DNA from: a virus
Length of the DNA: 20,332 nucleotides
IMG/VR virus record: IMGVR_UViG_3300046810_000348
Location: 1 to 20,332 of that record
Strand: one strand, 5' to 3'
The notes beneath the pieces are model-generated. The model saw nothing but the letters and a program-made list of their open reading frames with translations, was not told the origin of the DNA and ran no database searches. The translations under genes and the position numbers were made by a program. Below, piece by piece: positions 8,213 to 13,792 of this stretch (its first letter is position 1; each line of letters starts with the position of its first letter).

Positions 8213-8803
8213 TCAGTTCACTGTTAAGGCGTGATCAAGGTCGGCTGAAGAGAGGCGCTCGGCTTCCTCCAGCGTTCGTCGGATTGTCGCGGTGAGGTGT
8301 TTTTCGATTTGCCAAGGATCGGTCATGGCCGCCAAGTCGTAGGACAGCTGAGGCAGCGGACCAAACAACTGATCCCGTAGCAATCGACCGGCGTCGTAGG
8401 CACCGGTCTCGACTGCCTCCCTCGACACCAACGAACCTTGAGCCTTACCCAGTTCGATCTCGGCCAGTTTGGCCATATTGTGCTCGCGCAGTGCGCGGGA
8501 CTTCTGATAGTCAGGATGCTTGCCGTCGACCGGGATCAGCTGCGGCGGCGCAGCCGTGGAAATCGGTTCGGTCAGCGGGGACAGTTGGCTGTAAACGTCA
8601 CGCTGAATCCGGTCTTGTTGGTGACGGTCAGCGACAGCGGCCTTACTAGGGTCGCTGGTTTTATCGAGCAGCGCCTCAGTGGCCTCCAGGTCGATCTTGC
8701 CATTTGCGGTGAGCACCAGCCGATCCTGGTTGGCCAATTTTGAAACATAGGATTTGGCCCAACCGCGTCGGGCCGCAAACTCCGTTTTGCTGATGATTGT
8801 CAT
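8213..8803 (-). CDS. Terminase small subunit, Nu1-like DNA-binding protein
   Basis: This 196-residue protein recognises the phage packaging site and recruits the large subunit. The N-terminus SKTEFAARRGWAKSYVSKLA (5-24) followed by a beta-wing (RLVLTANGKIDLEATEALLD) is a winged-helix fold as in lambda Nu1. The middle (SRALREHNMAKLAEIELGKA) is a probable helical oligomerisation segment, and the C-terminal half, including QLFGPLPQLSYDLAAMTDP, likely contacts the large subunit. ATG 8803 has GGAG 8 bases upstream. Directly upstream is a run of GGTGAAC repeats that may be its binding sites. Confidence 0.8.
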   Translation of the reverse strand: MTIISKTEFAARRGWAKSYVSKLANQDRLVLTANGKIDLEATEALLDKTSDPSKAAVADRHQQDRIQRDVYSQLSPLTEPISTAAPPQLIPVDGKHPDYQKSRALREHNMAKLAEIELGKAQGSLVSREAVETGAYDAGRLLRDQLFGPLPQLSYDLAAMTDPWQIEKHLTATIRRTLEEAERLSSADLDHALTVN

Positions 8804-8958
8804 GGTTAATTCTCCAGTTCACCCCACGAGTTCACCTGTTCACCTCAGTTCACTAAGCTGGTGAACCGTCCGCTAACACAGTCCCGCGGGTTTCCGACCC
8901 CGTACCCTTCAGATACCCCTAGGGTCCCCGGCGGTTTTCGGCACCCCAGATCGGTGCA
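8804..8958. other. Intergenic region between holin and small terminase; candidate cos/packaging site
   Basis: These 155 bases hold no gene. They contain the GGTGAAC/GTTCACC cluster next to the terminase gene, a C-rich stretch with the palindrome CCCTAGGG near 8918, and a GCACC/GGTGC inverted repeat at 8941-8957 just after the holin stop. In lambda the cos site and its terminase-binding R sites lie immediately upstream of the small terminase gene. The same function here is inferred from position. Confidence 0.35.
8817..8866 (-). repeat. GGTGAAC repeat cluster upstream of small terminase
   Basis: On the minus strand GGTGAAC occurs at 8817-8823, 8830-8836 and 8838-8844, with a one-mismatch copy AGTGAAC at 8848-8854. 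An inverted copy is on the plus strand at 8860-8866. Five copies of a 7-mer in 50 bases is far above chance. It ends 14 bases before the small terminase start. Confidence 0.65.
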
Positions 8959-9303
8959 TCACCCCTGCTCGCCCCCGACTGGCGGGACTTCGCAGACGCC
9001 CAGCCGCTTGGCGGCCCAGCGTTCGTACAACCCGATGGCCACATCAGCACCGGCCATTGCCGTCAGGCAACCCAAGGCGCCCGCCGTCCAGATCGAGATG
9101 CTGGCCGCAATCATCAGCATCATCGCCGACACCCCGCAGACAATGCAGGCACCAGACCGAAGCGCGAGGCGGCGCAGCAATGCCCAGCCTCTCGCTCCAT
9201 CCTTGTCGGCCCGCCACATTTCTCCCGATACGCCACCGACCAGAGCCAGGACGATCACTAACCAAATCGGCATCTCTGCCAGTGCTTGTTGCTCGCTTGT
9301 CAT
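8959..9303 (-). CDS. Putative phage holin
   Basis: This is a 114-residue small membrane protein with three hydrophobic segments at about residues 12-27 (PIWLVIVLALVGGVSG), 51-69 (GACIVCGVSAMMLMIAASI) and 72-93 (WTAGALGCLTAMAGADVAI). Charged loops RADKDGAR and ALLRRLALR lie between them. Size, topology and position before the packaging genes fit a class I holin, which permeabilises the inner membrane at lysis. The ATG at 9303 is preferred over the in-frame TTG at 9309 because AGGGG lies 6 bases upstream of the ATG. No endolysin or spanin gene is next to it, so those may lie after the tail genes, off the left edge. Other small three-segment membrane proteins cannot be excluded. Confidence 0.7.
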   Translation of the reverse strand: MTSEQQALAEMPIWLVIVLALVGGVSGEMWRADKDGARGWALLRRLALRSGACIVCGVSAMMLMIAASISIWTAGALGCLTAMAGADVAIGLYERWAAKRLGVCEVPPVGGEQG

Positions 9304-9320
9304 CGCCAACCCCTAAACGC

Positions 9321-9345
9321 AAAAACCCGGCGCAATGGCCGGGTT
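9321..9345 (-). terminator. Intrinsic terminator upstream of holin (tR'-like)
   Basis: On the minus strand AACCCGGC and GCCGGGTT form a perfect 8-base stem with a 6-base loop, and the T-rich TTTTT run continues from the second arm. It lies between the putative late promoter and the holin gene. It would stop unmodified late transcripts as lambda tR' does, until Q-type antitermination allows read-through. Confidence 0.75.
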
Positions 9346-9398
9346 TGGTGGTGTGGTGCCTGCCGCTCTCTGCGGTCGCACCTATCGAAGATGACTAC

Positions 9399-9427
9399 TT
9401 TTTACAGGTCGATTCCGGTGGCAGCAA
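9399..9427 (-). promoter_or_regulatory. Candidate late promoter (PR'-like)
   Basis: On the minus strand TTGCTG (9422-9427) and TAAAAA (9399-9404) are separated by exactly 17 bases. Transcription would begin near 9392 and meet the terminator at 9345-9321 after about 50-70 bases, before the holin. A Q-like gene lies upstream. The -10 match is only fair, so this rests largely on arrangement. Confidence 0.4.
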
Positions 9428-9446
9428 CCCCGGTTTAATGCCACCC

Positions 9447-9496
9447 AGTGAATAAGTGGTGAATGTGGGGTGAACGTCTAGCGAATGTAGGCGAAT
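9447..9496 (+). repeat. Five-copy iteron array with about 11-base period
   Basis: Copies of the form RGYGAAY begin at 9447 (AGTGAAT), 9458 (GGTGAAT), 9469 (GGTGAAC), 9480 (AGCGAAT) and 9490 (GGCGAAT). The steps are 11, 11, 11 and 10 bases, about one helical turn. Such in-phase direct repeats are typical of binding arrays for an initiator or activator. The core also resembles the GGTGAAC cluster at 8817-8866. Confidence 0.6.
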
Positions 9497-9528
9497 AACT
9501 TACCCCGGCATTCTGTTGTTTTGGCGGC

Positions 9529-9786
9529 GTCCCATACGTCCCACCTTTCAAAATCGAAGTGGGACGCCTGAGAGCGCCTAAATTAGGGGCTTGGCCCCAC
9601 CGTCCTATCTATTTCTCTCCTATCTCGTGTAAAGGAAGAAATCTAAGAACACGCTTGCGCGTGAAGCGCGCGCACATTGTGCCTGCTACGCATATACGGG
9701 CGGGTGACGTTGCAAGGTGGGACGGTGGGACAGCCCTGTAAAGACAAGGCCCGCCCCTGTCCCACTACGTCAAAACATAGTGGGAC
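9529..9786. repeat. Dispersed GTGGGAC / GTCCCAC boxes
   Basis: The 7-mer GTGGGAC is present at 9559-9565, 9717-9723, 9725-9731 and 9780-9786. Its complement GTCCCAC is at 9539-9545 and 9759-9765, and a near copy GTCCCAT is at 9529-9535. The boxes at 9538-9545 and 9559-9566 form an 8-base inverted pair. I noticed no copies elsewhere in the window. The cluster lies just downstream of Q and the primase-helicase, and could be initiator sites. Confidence 0.55.
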
Positions 9787-9796
9787 AAGGCGGGCC
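9748..9796. other. Large 18-base-pair imperfect hairpin
   Basis: GGCCCGCC (9748-9755) pairs with GGCGGGCC (9789-9796), and TGTCCCACTA (9758-9767) pairs with TAGTGGGACA (9778-9787). The only interruption is a small internal bulge (CC against A), and the loop is 10 bases. It starts 35 bases after the Q stop. On the minus strand no good T-tract follows, so it is either a weak terminator of the early operon or part of an origin structure. Confidence 0.55.
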
Positions 9797-9830
9797 GGTA
9801 GGACAACAACTGCCGGAGTTGAGCCTGGGG

Positions 9831-10190
9831 TCAAGCAGCCACCCCCATCAACATGCCCCAGATAACCAGATGGGCGTCATGCATACGCTGGTAGTAGGTG
9901 TTACGGCCACAGCCGCAATGGGCGTAACGCAAGCGCATATCCACATCGAGCGTGCAGTAATGCTCCCGCACAATCTTCACCAGCTCGGGGGCCAAGTGCT
10001 TTGTCACGATCAGCTCGATGTCGAGAGAACTCTCCAGCGGTGCACGAAAGGCACGCCTTCCACGGATCAGCTGGCCATTGCTCTCCATCATCATGGCAAC
10101 CATGTTCCCCCCAGCAAGCCCCCCTTTCGAATGTTCGGAATGCAGCTCCTGAGCCCACAGTTTCAGCAACGAATCAATCTCCTTAATCAT
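9831..10190 (-). CDS. Putative Q-like late antiterminator
   Basis: This 119-residue protein ends with a sigma-region-4-like helix-turn-helix, LRYAHCGCGRNTYYQRMHDA (about 86-105), preceded by IVTKHLAPELVKIVREHY. This is the C-terminal layout I know from phage antitermination protein Q families in Pseudomonas and enteric phages. Q loads onto RNA polymerase at the late promoter and lets it pass terminators. The gene is the last of the early operon, overlapping the helicase stop by 8 bases, and lies upstream of the candidate late promoter and terminator at 9321-9427, as Q does in lambda. A different small HTH regulator (ArpU/RinA type) is the main alternative. Confidence 0.65.
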   Translation of the reverse strand: MIKEIDSLLKLWAQELHSEHSKGGLAGGNMVAMMMESNGQLIRGRRAFRAPLESSLDIELIVTKHLAPELVKIVREHYCTLDVDMRLRYAHCGCGRNTYYQRMHDAHLVIWGMLMGVAA

Positions 10191-11235
10191 CGAAGCAAGG
10201 CTCCTCGAAAGCAGATTGTTCCAAAGCAGACGCGTTGCCCCAGCCCTCAGGTTTCTTGTAACCCCACAAACGAATTCGACTCTTGGTCATTGCTCCGAGC
10301 CGGTAGCGACTCCAGCCCAGCCGATGCAGTATTGCCCCGACCCGCATCTGCTCCGGCTTGCCCCAATGTCCCGGATCAAGCTTGAGCGCTTGCGTCAAAA
10401 TCTCACTGCCGGTCGTAGTCTCTCCAATCTGCGATTCCTCCAGCCAGGTCAAGATCGGCGTCTCCCATTCGTCCACCACGAAACGCTCGTCCTGCTCCTC
10501 AGCGAACAATGTCGCCTCATCTCGCGTCACCCACCAGAGGTCACCCGCGTCGTAACAAAAAACAGCCTCGGCCCATAGCTGGTCGCGAATGGAGCGCAGC
10601 AGCTCTAGGTCCACCTTGGTACAGGATACCGGCCAATACCGCCGGTTACCGGTTGCGTCCTTCAAGTACTCCTCCTGGTTGGTGGTGCCAACAAAAACGC
10701 ACTGACGCGGCACGTCCATGGTGCGACGGCCGTAACTCTCGCGGTAGGTATCGGTGGACGCCGAGAAAAACTGCTTGGCCTTTGTACTTTCCGCTTTGTT
10801 GAAGCTGTCCAGCTCGCCAAGTTCGACGATACATTTTCCGCGGATCGCCTGAAAACCGTCTTTGTCGCCCAGCGCGAACGGTGTGTCCATGAACCATTCA
10901 CCGCCGAGAATGCTCATCGCCGTCGATTTACCAGCACCCTGCGCACCTTCGAGGATCATCACCGAGTCAGCCTTGCAGCCCGGCTTCATCACCCGTGCTA
11001 CAGCCGAAATGATCCAGCGCTTGCCTACCTTGGACGAATAAGCAGAAGCCCTAACGCCCATGACGTCCGTCAACCAGCTTTCCAGACGCGGCACACGATC
11101 CCATTCAAGTTTTTTAAGGTACTGCCGCACCGGGTGAAACTCGTGGTCATGCGCCACAACACTCACCGCCTCGATGACATGGGACGCCTTGACCCGCAGG
11201 TTGTAATGCTGCGCGAGCCATTTCATTACCCGCAT
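10183..11235 (-). CDS. VapE/VirE-type ATPase-helicase, C-terminal part of a split primase-helicase
   Basis: The downstream piece has 350 codons from the ATG at 11235. It contains EFHPVRQYLKKLEWDRVPRL, Walker A EGAQGAGKST (96-105), a Walker B-like CIVELGELDSF (135-145), and FVGTTNQEEYLKDATGNRRY with a sensor Asn and arginine-finger-like residues. This is the virulence-associated E superfamily-3 type helicase used to unwind phage origins. The frame is the same as the upstream Toprim gene (11251-12402), from which it is separated by one TGA codon and five sense codons. The ATG at 11235 has no convincing ribosome binding site. In intact relatives, as I know them, the two halves are one protein. 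Whether this half is made, by restart or read-through, is unknown. The end overlaps the Q gene. Confidence 0.8.
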   Translation of the reverse strand: MRVMKWLAQHYNLRVKASHVIEAVSVVAHDHEFHPVRQYLKKLEWDRVPRLESWLTDVMGVRASAYSSKVGKRWIISAVARVMKPGCKADSVMILEGAQGAGKSTAMSILGGEWFMDTPFALGDKDGFQAIRGKCIVELGELDSFNKAESTKAKQFFSASTDTYRESYGRRTMDVPRQCVFVGTTNQEEYLKDATGNRRYWPVSCTKVDLELLRSIRDQLWAEAVFCYDAGDLWWVTRDEATLFAEEQDERFVVDEWETPILTWLEESQIGETTTGSEILTQALKLDPGHWGKPEQMRVGAILHRLGWSRYRLGAMTKSRIRLWGYKKPEGWGNASALEQSAFEEPCFDD

Positions 11236-11250
11236 ATCATCAATGTCAGC

Positions 11251-11253
11251 TCA
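11251..11253 (-). other. In-frame TGA interrupting the primase-helicase reading frame
   Basis: The frame reads Gly-Gly-Gly-Thr-Gly-Asp-TGA-Ala-Asp-Ile-Asp-Asp-Met-Arg. In the VirE family this junction usually has an acidic residue or Gly followed by Trp and then acidic residues. TGG to TGA is one base (C to T on the plus strand at 11251-11253, cca to tca). Positions 12402 to 10183 then form a single 740-codon frame. It is either a real nonsense mutation, read-through, or a sequencing error. Confidence 0.75.
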
Positions 11254-12402
11254 GTCGCCCGTGCCCCCGCCATAAGGCGCTGCACGGAGCTTTACGATCT
11301 TCGAACTAAACGCGCTGAAACTGATGACTCCGGCCCAGCGAGGATCATTGGCGAGGATCAATTCAACGTTTTGCATGTGTGCGATCAATGCGCCACTGTC
11401 ACTACGGGCCAAGAGATCTTTCCAACCGCCTGCGGCCGGCGGTTTGACCACCGCCAACACTTGACGTCGCACCGCCTCCAGCCCCTCTGCGACGTGCAAA
11501 TCGTTGAAGTCGGTCCATTTATCACCGCGCTCACCGGAAAAGATTGGTGCAACCACCTGGCCACCGACGATCAGTGCCGCGTTATTGGCCTTTTCTTCAC
11601 CAGGGTTCCACGCATCACCGTTCGGCTTGGCAGTTTTCCAGTCATCATCACGGCAAACGATCAACGGACAGCCCGCGAACCGCTCACGCATGGCCTTACA
11701 GACCGCAAGCAAGTTACCCGCATCGAATGCTACAGCCACGGTAAGCGAGGTCGCCATGTGCAGGCTGGCGCCAGTTGCGTAGCCTTCACACACCAGCACG
11801 GGATCACCCGGATCGGGGTTCGGTCCTAGGAGGTGGAAAGCTCCCTCTTTCGACATCCCGTAAGGCCAATACGTCTTGTCCCGGCCAGTGTCTTCCAGTT
11901 TGTTCGGGTAAATCACCTGAAGCCCGACAATGTCGTCCTGTGCATTGCTCATGGGGACCAAGACTGCTCCGGAACGCGGCGCGTATCGCACCCGGATACC
12001 GACGATTTGCTTGCGGTCCAGGTATTCGCTACGGCCTTTCTCCGGCATACGCTGGAACAAGCCATCCGCTCGCTTCGCCGCCCGGCGCGCCGCATTGGCC
12101 GCAACCTCAGCAGCACGACGCTTACCCTCTTCCTGCCGAGCGCGCATGACTTCGCGTTCTTCGGGTGACATCCGACCGGCTTTGACCTTGATCTTCTGCG
12201 TCTCACCCGAACGCCAATCGCCGAACGAACCGAAAATCAGCTTCTCGCCTTTCTCGGTGCAGTGTTCATGGGCGACGTACCAGCCGTTTTTCTCGGTGCC
12301 CTTATCCTGCGCCGTCTTGCACCGGGTGAGCTTGCCGAACACCAGCGGTTGCGCTGGTACAAGACCGTAATCCGCGAACTGCGCCAAAACTTCATCGAGC
12401 AT
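11251..12402 (-). CDS. Toprim-domain primase, N-terminal part of a split primase-helicase
   Basis: This 383-residue piece synthesises primers for phage replication if active. The Toprim region includes VLVCEGYATGASLHMA (202-217) with Glu206, LIVCRDDDWK (247-256) with Asp252-254, NPGEEKANNAA (266-276) and WTDFNDLHVAEG (296-307). The first 90 residues include a GDWRSGETQ motif and are followed by a charged Arg/Ala-rich helix (80-112). The last residues NVELILANDPRWAGVISFSA (345-364) already belong to the VirE domain, which is completed after the TGA at 11251-11253, so this piece stops inside a domain. Start 12402 has GGGAG 6 bases upstream and overlaps the DksA-like gene by 11 bases. Confidence 0.85.
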   Translation of the reverse strand: MLDEVLAQFADYGLVPAQPLVFGKLTRCKTAQDKGTEKNGWYVAHEHCTEKGEKLIFGSFGDWRSGETQKIKVKAGRMSPEEREVMRARQEEGKRRAAEVAANAARRAAKRADGLFQRMPEKGRSEYLDRKQIVGIRVRYAPRSGAVLVPMSNAQDDIVGLQVIYPNKLEDTGRDKTYWPYGMSKEGAFHLLGPNPDPGDPVLVCEGYATGASLHMATSLTVAVAFDAGNLLAVCKAMRERFAGCPLIVCRDDDWKTAKPNGDAWNPGEEKANNAALIVGGQVVAPIFSGERGDKWTDFNDLHVAEGLEAVRRQVLAVVKPPAAGGWKDLLARSDSGALIAHMQNVELILANDPRWAGVISFSAFSSKIVKLRAAPYGGGTGD

Positions 12403-12622
12403 GACGAGCTCCCTTCAATTCCGCGAGTGAAAGACAGTCCACACAATGCGTGCAGCCTGGTTGCGCCACACGACGTGCCTCTGGAATCGCCTCTTCGCAC
12501 TCTTCACAGAATAGGTAAGAGTGCGCCGCCAATGCAGGTTTGGCGGCGATGCGACGTGCTGCGAGCGCTTGGTCGATACGCTCTTGGACGAGATCATTAG
12601 CAAAGTCTGCGATGTCAGCCAC
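12392..12622 (-). CDS. DksA/TraR-family C4 zinc-finger protein
   Basis: This is a 76-residue protein starting (GTG) MADIADFANDLVQERIDQAL. Cys39-X2-Cys42 and Cys57-X2-Cys60 form the zinc finger in YLFCEECEEAIPEARRVAQP followed by GCTHCVDC. This is the short TraR type, which binds the RNA polymerase secondary channel and mimics DksA with ppGpp in known members. The GTG at 12622 has GAGG 8 bases upstream and overlaps the CII-like stop by 8 bases. A frame extending to 12895 runs through the CII gene in another frame and is not coding there. Its place in the replication operon is usual for Pseudomonas prophages. Whether it changes host transcription is not known. Confidence 0.85.
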   Translation of the reverse strand: MADIADFANDLVQERIDQALAARRIAAKPALAAHSYLFCEECEEAIPEARRVAQPGCTHCVDCLSLAELKGARHAR

Positions 12623-13133
12623 GGTCAGCACCTCGCGTGGTCTGATTGACGTAGGTGGCGCGGCTGAACAACCCGAGCAGCCCTTGAATACCCCGGAACA
12701 CCTGCAGACGAATCGCGGCGAGTTCCTGATCGGTGACGACGCCGTCGCCGATGCTTTTGGCCCAGGTCTCGGCGAGATCCGCGACCTGCCGAAAGTACTC
12801 GGCGATGCCGGCCGTGAGGGTTTCAGGCATGTCGTAGGTGTAGGTGTCGGCCAACTCCTGCCAGACCGTATCGCCGACCAGTGCATGCACCGCATCGAGA
12901 ATGCGGCGATCCTTGGTGAGTTCGAGGATCTCGCCGAACTCCTGAATGTTGATGGAGTGGCTCGGGTGGGTCGGCGACAGCTTGTGCTGCAGCGTGGTCG
13001 GGTTGCGACCGGTCGTGGCGGCGATGGCCGCTGCGCCGCCTGGGTATTCGCGAGCGGCGTGGTAAAGCGCTAAATCGAGCGGCAGGACTTCCCGCTGGGC
13101 CCGATCTACGGAACTCAGAGCGATTCGGCTCAT
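12615..13133 (-). CDS. Phage regulatory protein CII-like (Phage_CP76 family)
   Basis: This 172-residue protein starts MSRIALSSVDRAQREVLPLD. The N-terminal part has ALYHAAREYPGGAAAIAATT followed by GRNPTTLQHKLSPTHPSHSI, a helix-turn-helix region that matches the CII-type regulators of Pseudomonas and P2-related phages. The C-terminal half is helical (GIAEYFRQVADLAETWAKSI). ATG 13133 has AAGGA 8 bases upstream. A frame to 13166 has no such site. It is the first well-supported gene after Cro and overlaps the DksA-like gene by 8 bases. By analogy it promotes the lysogenic choice; its target promoter is not identified here. Confidence 0.75.
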   Translation of the reverse strand: MSRIALSSVDRAQREVLPLDLALYHAAREYPGGAAAIAATTGRNPTTLQHKLSPTHPSHSINIQEFGEILELTKDRRILDAVHALVGDTVWQELADTYTYDMPETLTAGIAEYFRQVADLAETWAKSIGDGVVTDQELAAIRLQVFRGIQGLLGLFSRATYVNQTTRGADRG

Positions 13134-13137
13134 GGCA

Positions 13138-13386
13138 TTAATCCTTGAATGTTGCCAGTGCCGCACGACAGGGAGTGGTGGTACATTTGTCGTGTGGCGT
13201 GTAAGTGCCCAAACGCCGGCGAGGTTTCATAGACCAACACCGGCACCGTGCTGGGGCCAACAATCCGTTGTTCACCCCTAGCGCAACAGCTGCCAGCTCT
13301 GTGGTGGAAAAGGCAGCAACACCAAAGCTTCCGAGCCTTGGAAAACGCGAGAGGAGTGGGCGGTTTGAATTTGGTTTGCCTGCCAA
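13138..13386 (-). CDS. Doubtful small protein between cro and cII, possibly Ash-like
   Basis: This open frame of 82 codons runs from TTG 13386 to a TAA five bases before the CII start. It includes LGSFGVAAFSTTELAAVALG and later RCRCWSMKPRRRLGTYTPHD. Similar-looking proteins sit at this place in Pseudomonas prophages and are reminiscent of the P4 Ash family, as far as I recall. The TTG has AGGGG too close to serve as a normal ribosome binding site, and the frame is closed by a TAG two codons upstream, so the true start is unclear. The CII ribosome binding site lies in its last codons, which fits coupling. It may be non-coding; the opposite strand shows strong RNA structure here. Confidence 0.35.
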   Translation of the reverse strand: MAGKPNSNRPLLSRFPRLGSFGVAAFSTTELAAVALGVNNGLLAPARCRCWSMKPRRRLGTYTPHDKCTTTPCRAALATFKD

Positions 13387-13398
13387 CCCCTAACGCGG

Positions 13399-13428
13399 CC
13401 CGACAGCGCTGTGGTGGTGCCTGTCGGG
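13399..13428 (+). other. Inverted repeat upstream of a plus-strand terminator
   Basis: CCCGACAG (13399-13406) and CTGTCGGG (13421-13428) form a perfect 8-base stem with a 14-base loop. It lies 8 bases before the terminator hairpin at 13437-13460. The two together look like the 3' end of a structured transcript on the plus strand, or like an antitermination (nut-like) site read from the minus strand. Confidence 0.45.
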
Positions 13429-13436
13429 AGGAACTG

Positions 13437-13460
13437 GGCGACCTTTGGGTCGCCTTTTTT
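13437..13460 (+). terminator. Plus-strand intrinsic terminator between cro and cII
   Basis: GGCGACC (13437-13443), loop TTTG, GGTCGCC (13448-13454), then six T. This is a textbook intrinsic terminator, but it points in the plus direction, against the early operon, and no plus-strand gene is upstream of it. It also converges on the cro 3' end at 13461, one base away. Confidence 0.7.
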
Positions 13461-13694
13461 CTAACTACAAACTCCCTTCGCGTTGTCCTCGGTAATATCA
13501 AAATGCTCGAGAACCTCGACTAGGGAAACGCAACCTTCACTCTCTCGAGCTAGAGACATGATCAAACCGACGCTAGGATTTTTGCTCGCGTATCTCACGT
13601 GAATTCTGAGATAGCTCAAAGCAATGCCACAGCGGTCTGCATACGCCTGCAATTCATCTTTGTTGAGCCCTTTAATGTAATTTCGAAGATTCAT
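13461..13694 (-). CDS. Cro-like repressor
   Basis: This 77-residue protein, MNLRNYIKGLNKDELQAYAD, has a helix-turn-helix in LNKDELQAYADRCGIALSYL and following YASKNPSVGLIMSLARESEG (residues about 10-50). It is YdaS/Cro-like in layout. It is divergent from cI, as Cro should be, and is the first gene from the candidate PR promoter at 13715-13743. ATG 13694 has GAGG 9 bases upstream, and the leader would be very short. It probably binds the TAACCTTTAAGGTTA operators and favours lytic growth. Confidence 0.75.
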   Translation of the reverse strand: MNLRNYIKGLNKDELQAYADRCGIALSYLRIHVRYASKNPSVGLIMSLARESEGCVSLVEVLEHFDITEDNAKGVCS

Positions 13695-13714
13695 GCTTGG
13701 ACACCTCTTCGACG

Positions 13715-13743
13715 AATTTAACCTTAAAGGTTATTTTTTGCAA
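13715..13743 (-). promoter_or_regulatory. PR promoter for cro and the early operon
   Basis: On the minus strand TTGCAA (13738-13743) and TAAATT (13715-13720) are separated by 17 bases. The operator at 13719-13733 fills the spacer and touches the -10 box, so repressor binding would exclude RNA polymerase. The same layout is found at PL (16406-16434). Confidence 0.75.
13719..13733. promoter_or_regulatory. Repressor operator O1
   Basis: TAACCTTAAAGGTTA is a perfect 15-base odd-centre palindrome inside the PR promoter. Its centre is 40 bases, about four helical turns, from that of the second copy at 13759-13773. It is the probable binding site of the CI and Cro-like proteins. Confidence 0.8.
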
Positions 13744-13758
13744 TACCGAAATGGACAT

Positions 13759-13773
13759 TCACCTTAAAGGTTA
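13759..13773. promoter_or_regulatory. Repressor operator O2
   Basis: TCACCTTAAAGGTTA differs from O1 at one position. It lies 19 bases before the chosen cI start and probably serves cI autoregulation. I could not find a convincing -35/-10 pair for cI nearby, as is common for activator-dependent maintenance promoters. Confidence 0.75.
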
Positions 13774-13792
13774 TCAACGACACAATCAGCTG

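Larger units (their letters stand above)
9346..9830. other. 485-base non-coding region: candidate late promoter and replication origin
   Basis: No convincing gene is seen in either strand; short open frames here have no family resemblance. The region holds, from left to right: a late-promoter-like element (9399-9427), an about-11-base periodic GTGAAT array (9447-9496), two GTGGGAC boxes as an inverted pair (9538-9566), a more A+T-rich stretch (about 9601-9655), two tandem GTGGGAC boxes (9717-9731) and a large hairpin (9748-9796). Iterons, an A+T-rich stretch and inverted repeats next to the replication genes are the usual parts of a phage origin, though none is proven here. Confidence 0.4.

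Noticed and set aside
8959-9303. Complete lysis cassette with endolysin and spanin
   Set aside because: Only the holin is seen; neighbouring frames are terminase or non-coding.
9559-9865. Short open frames on both strands between holin and Q
   Set aside because: They lie in repeat-rich DNA, lack ribosome binding sites and resemble no family.
11251-11253. Selenocysteine at the in-frame TGA
   Set aside because: A Trp is expected there, not Cys, and no SECIS-like hairpin is apparent directly after it.
12623-12895. N-terminal extension of the DksA-like protein
   Set aside because: It runs through the CII gene in another frame with Arg/Pro/Ser-rich composition; GTG 12622 has a proper ribosome binding site.
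13697-13792. N-terminal extension of the CI repressor
   Set aside because: It would place both repressor operators inside the coding region; the HTH begins after 13793.
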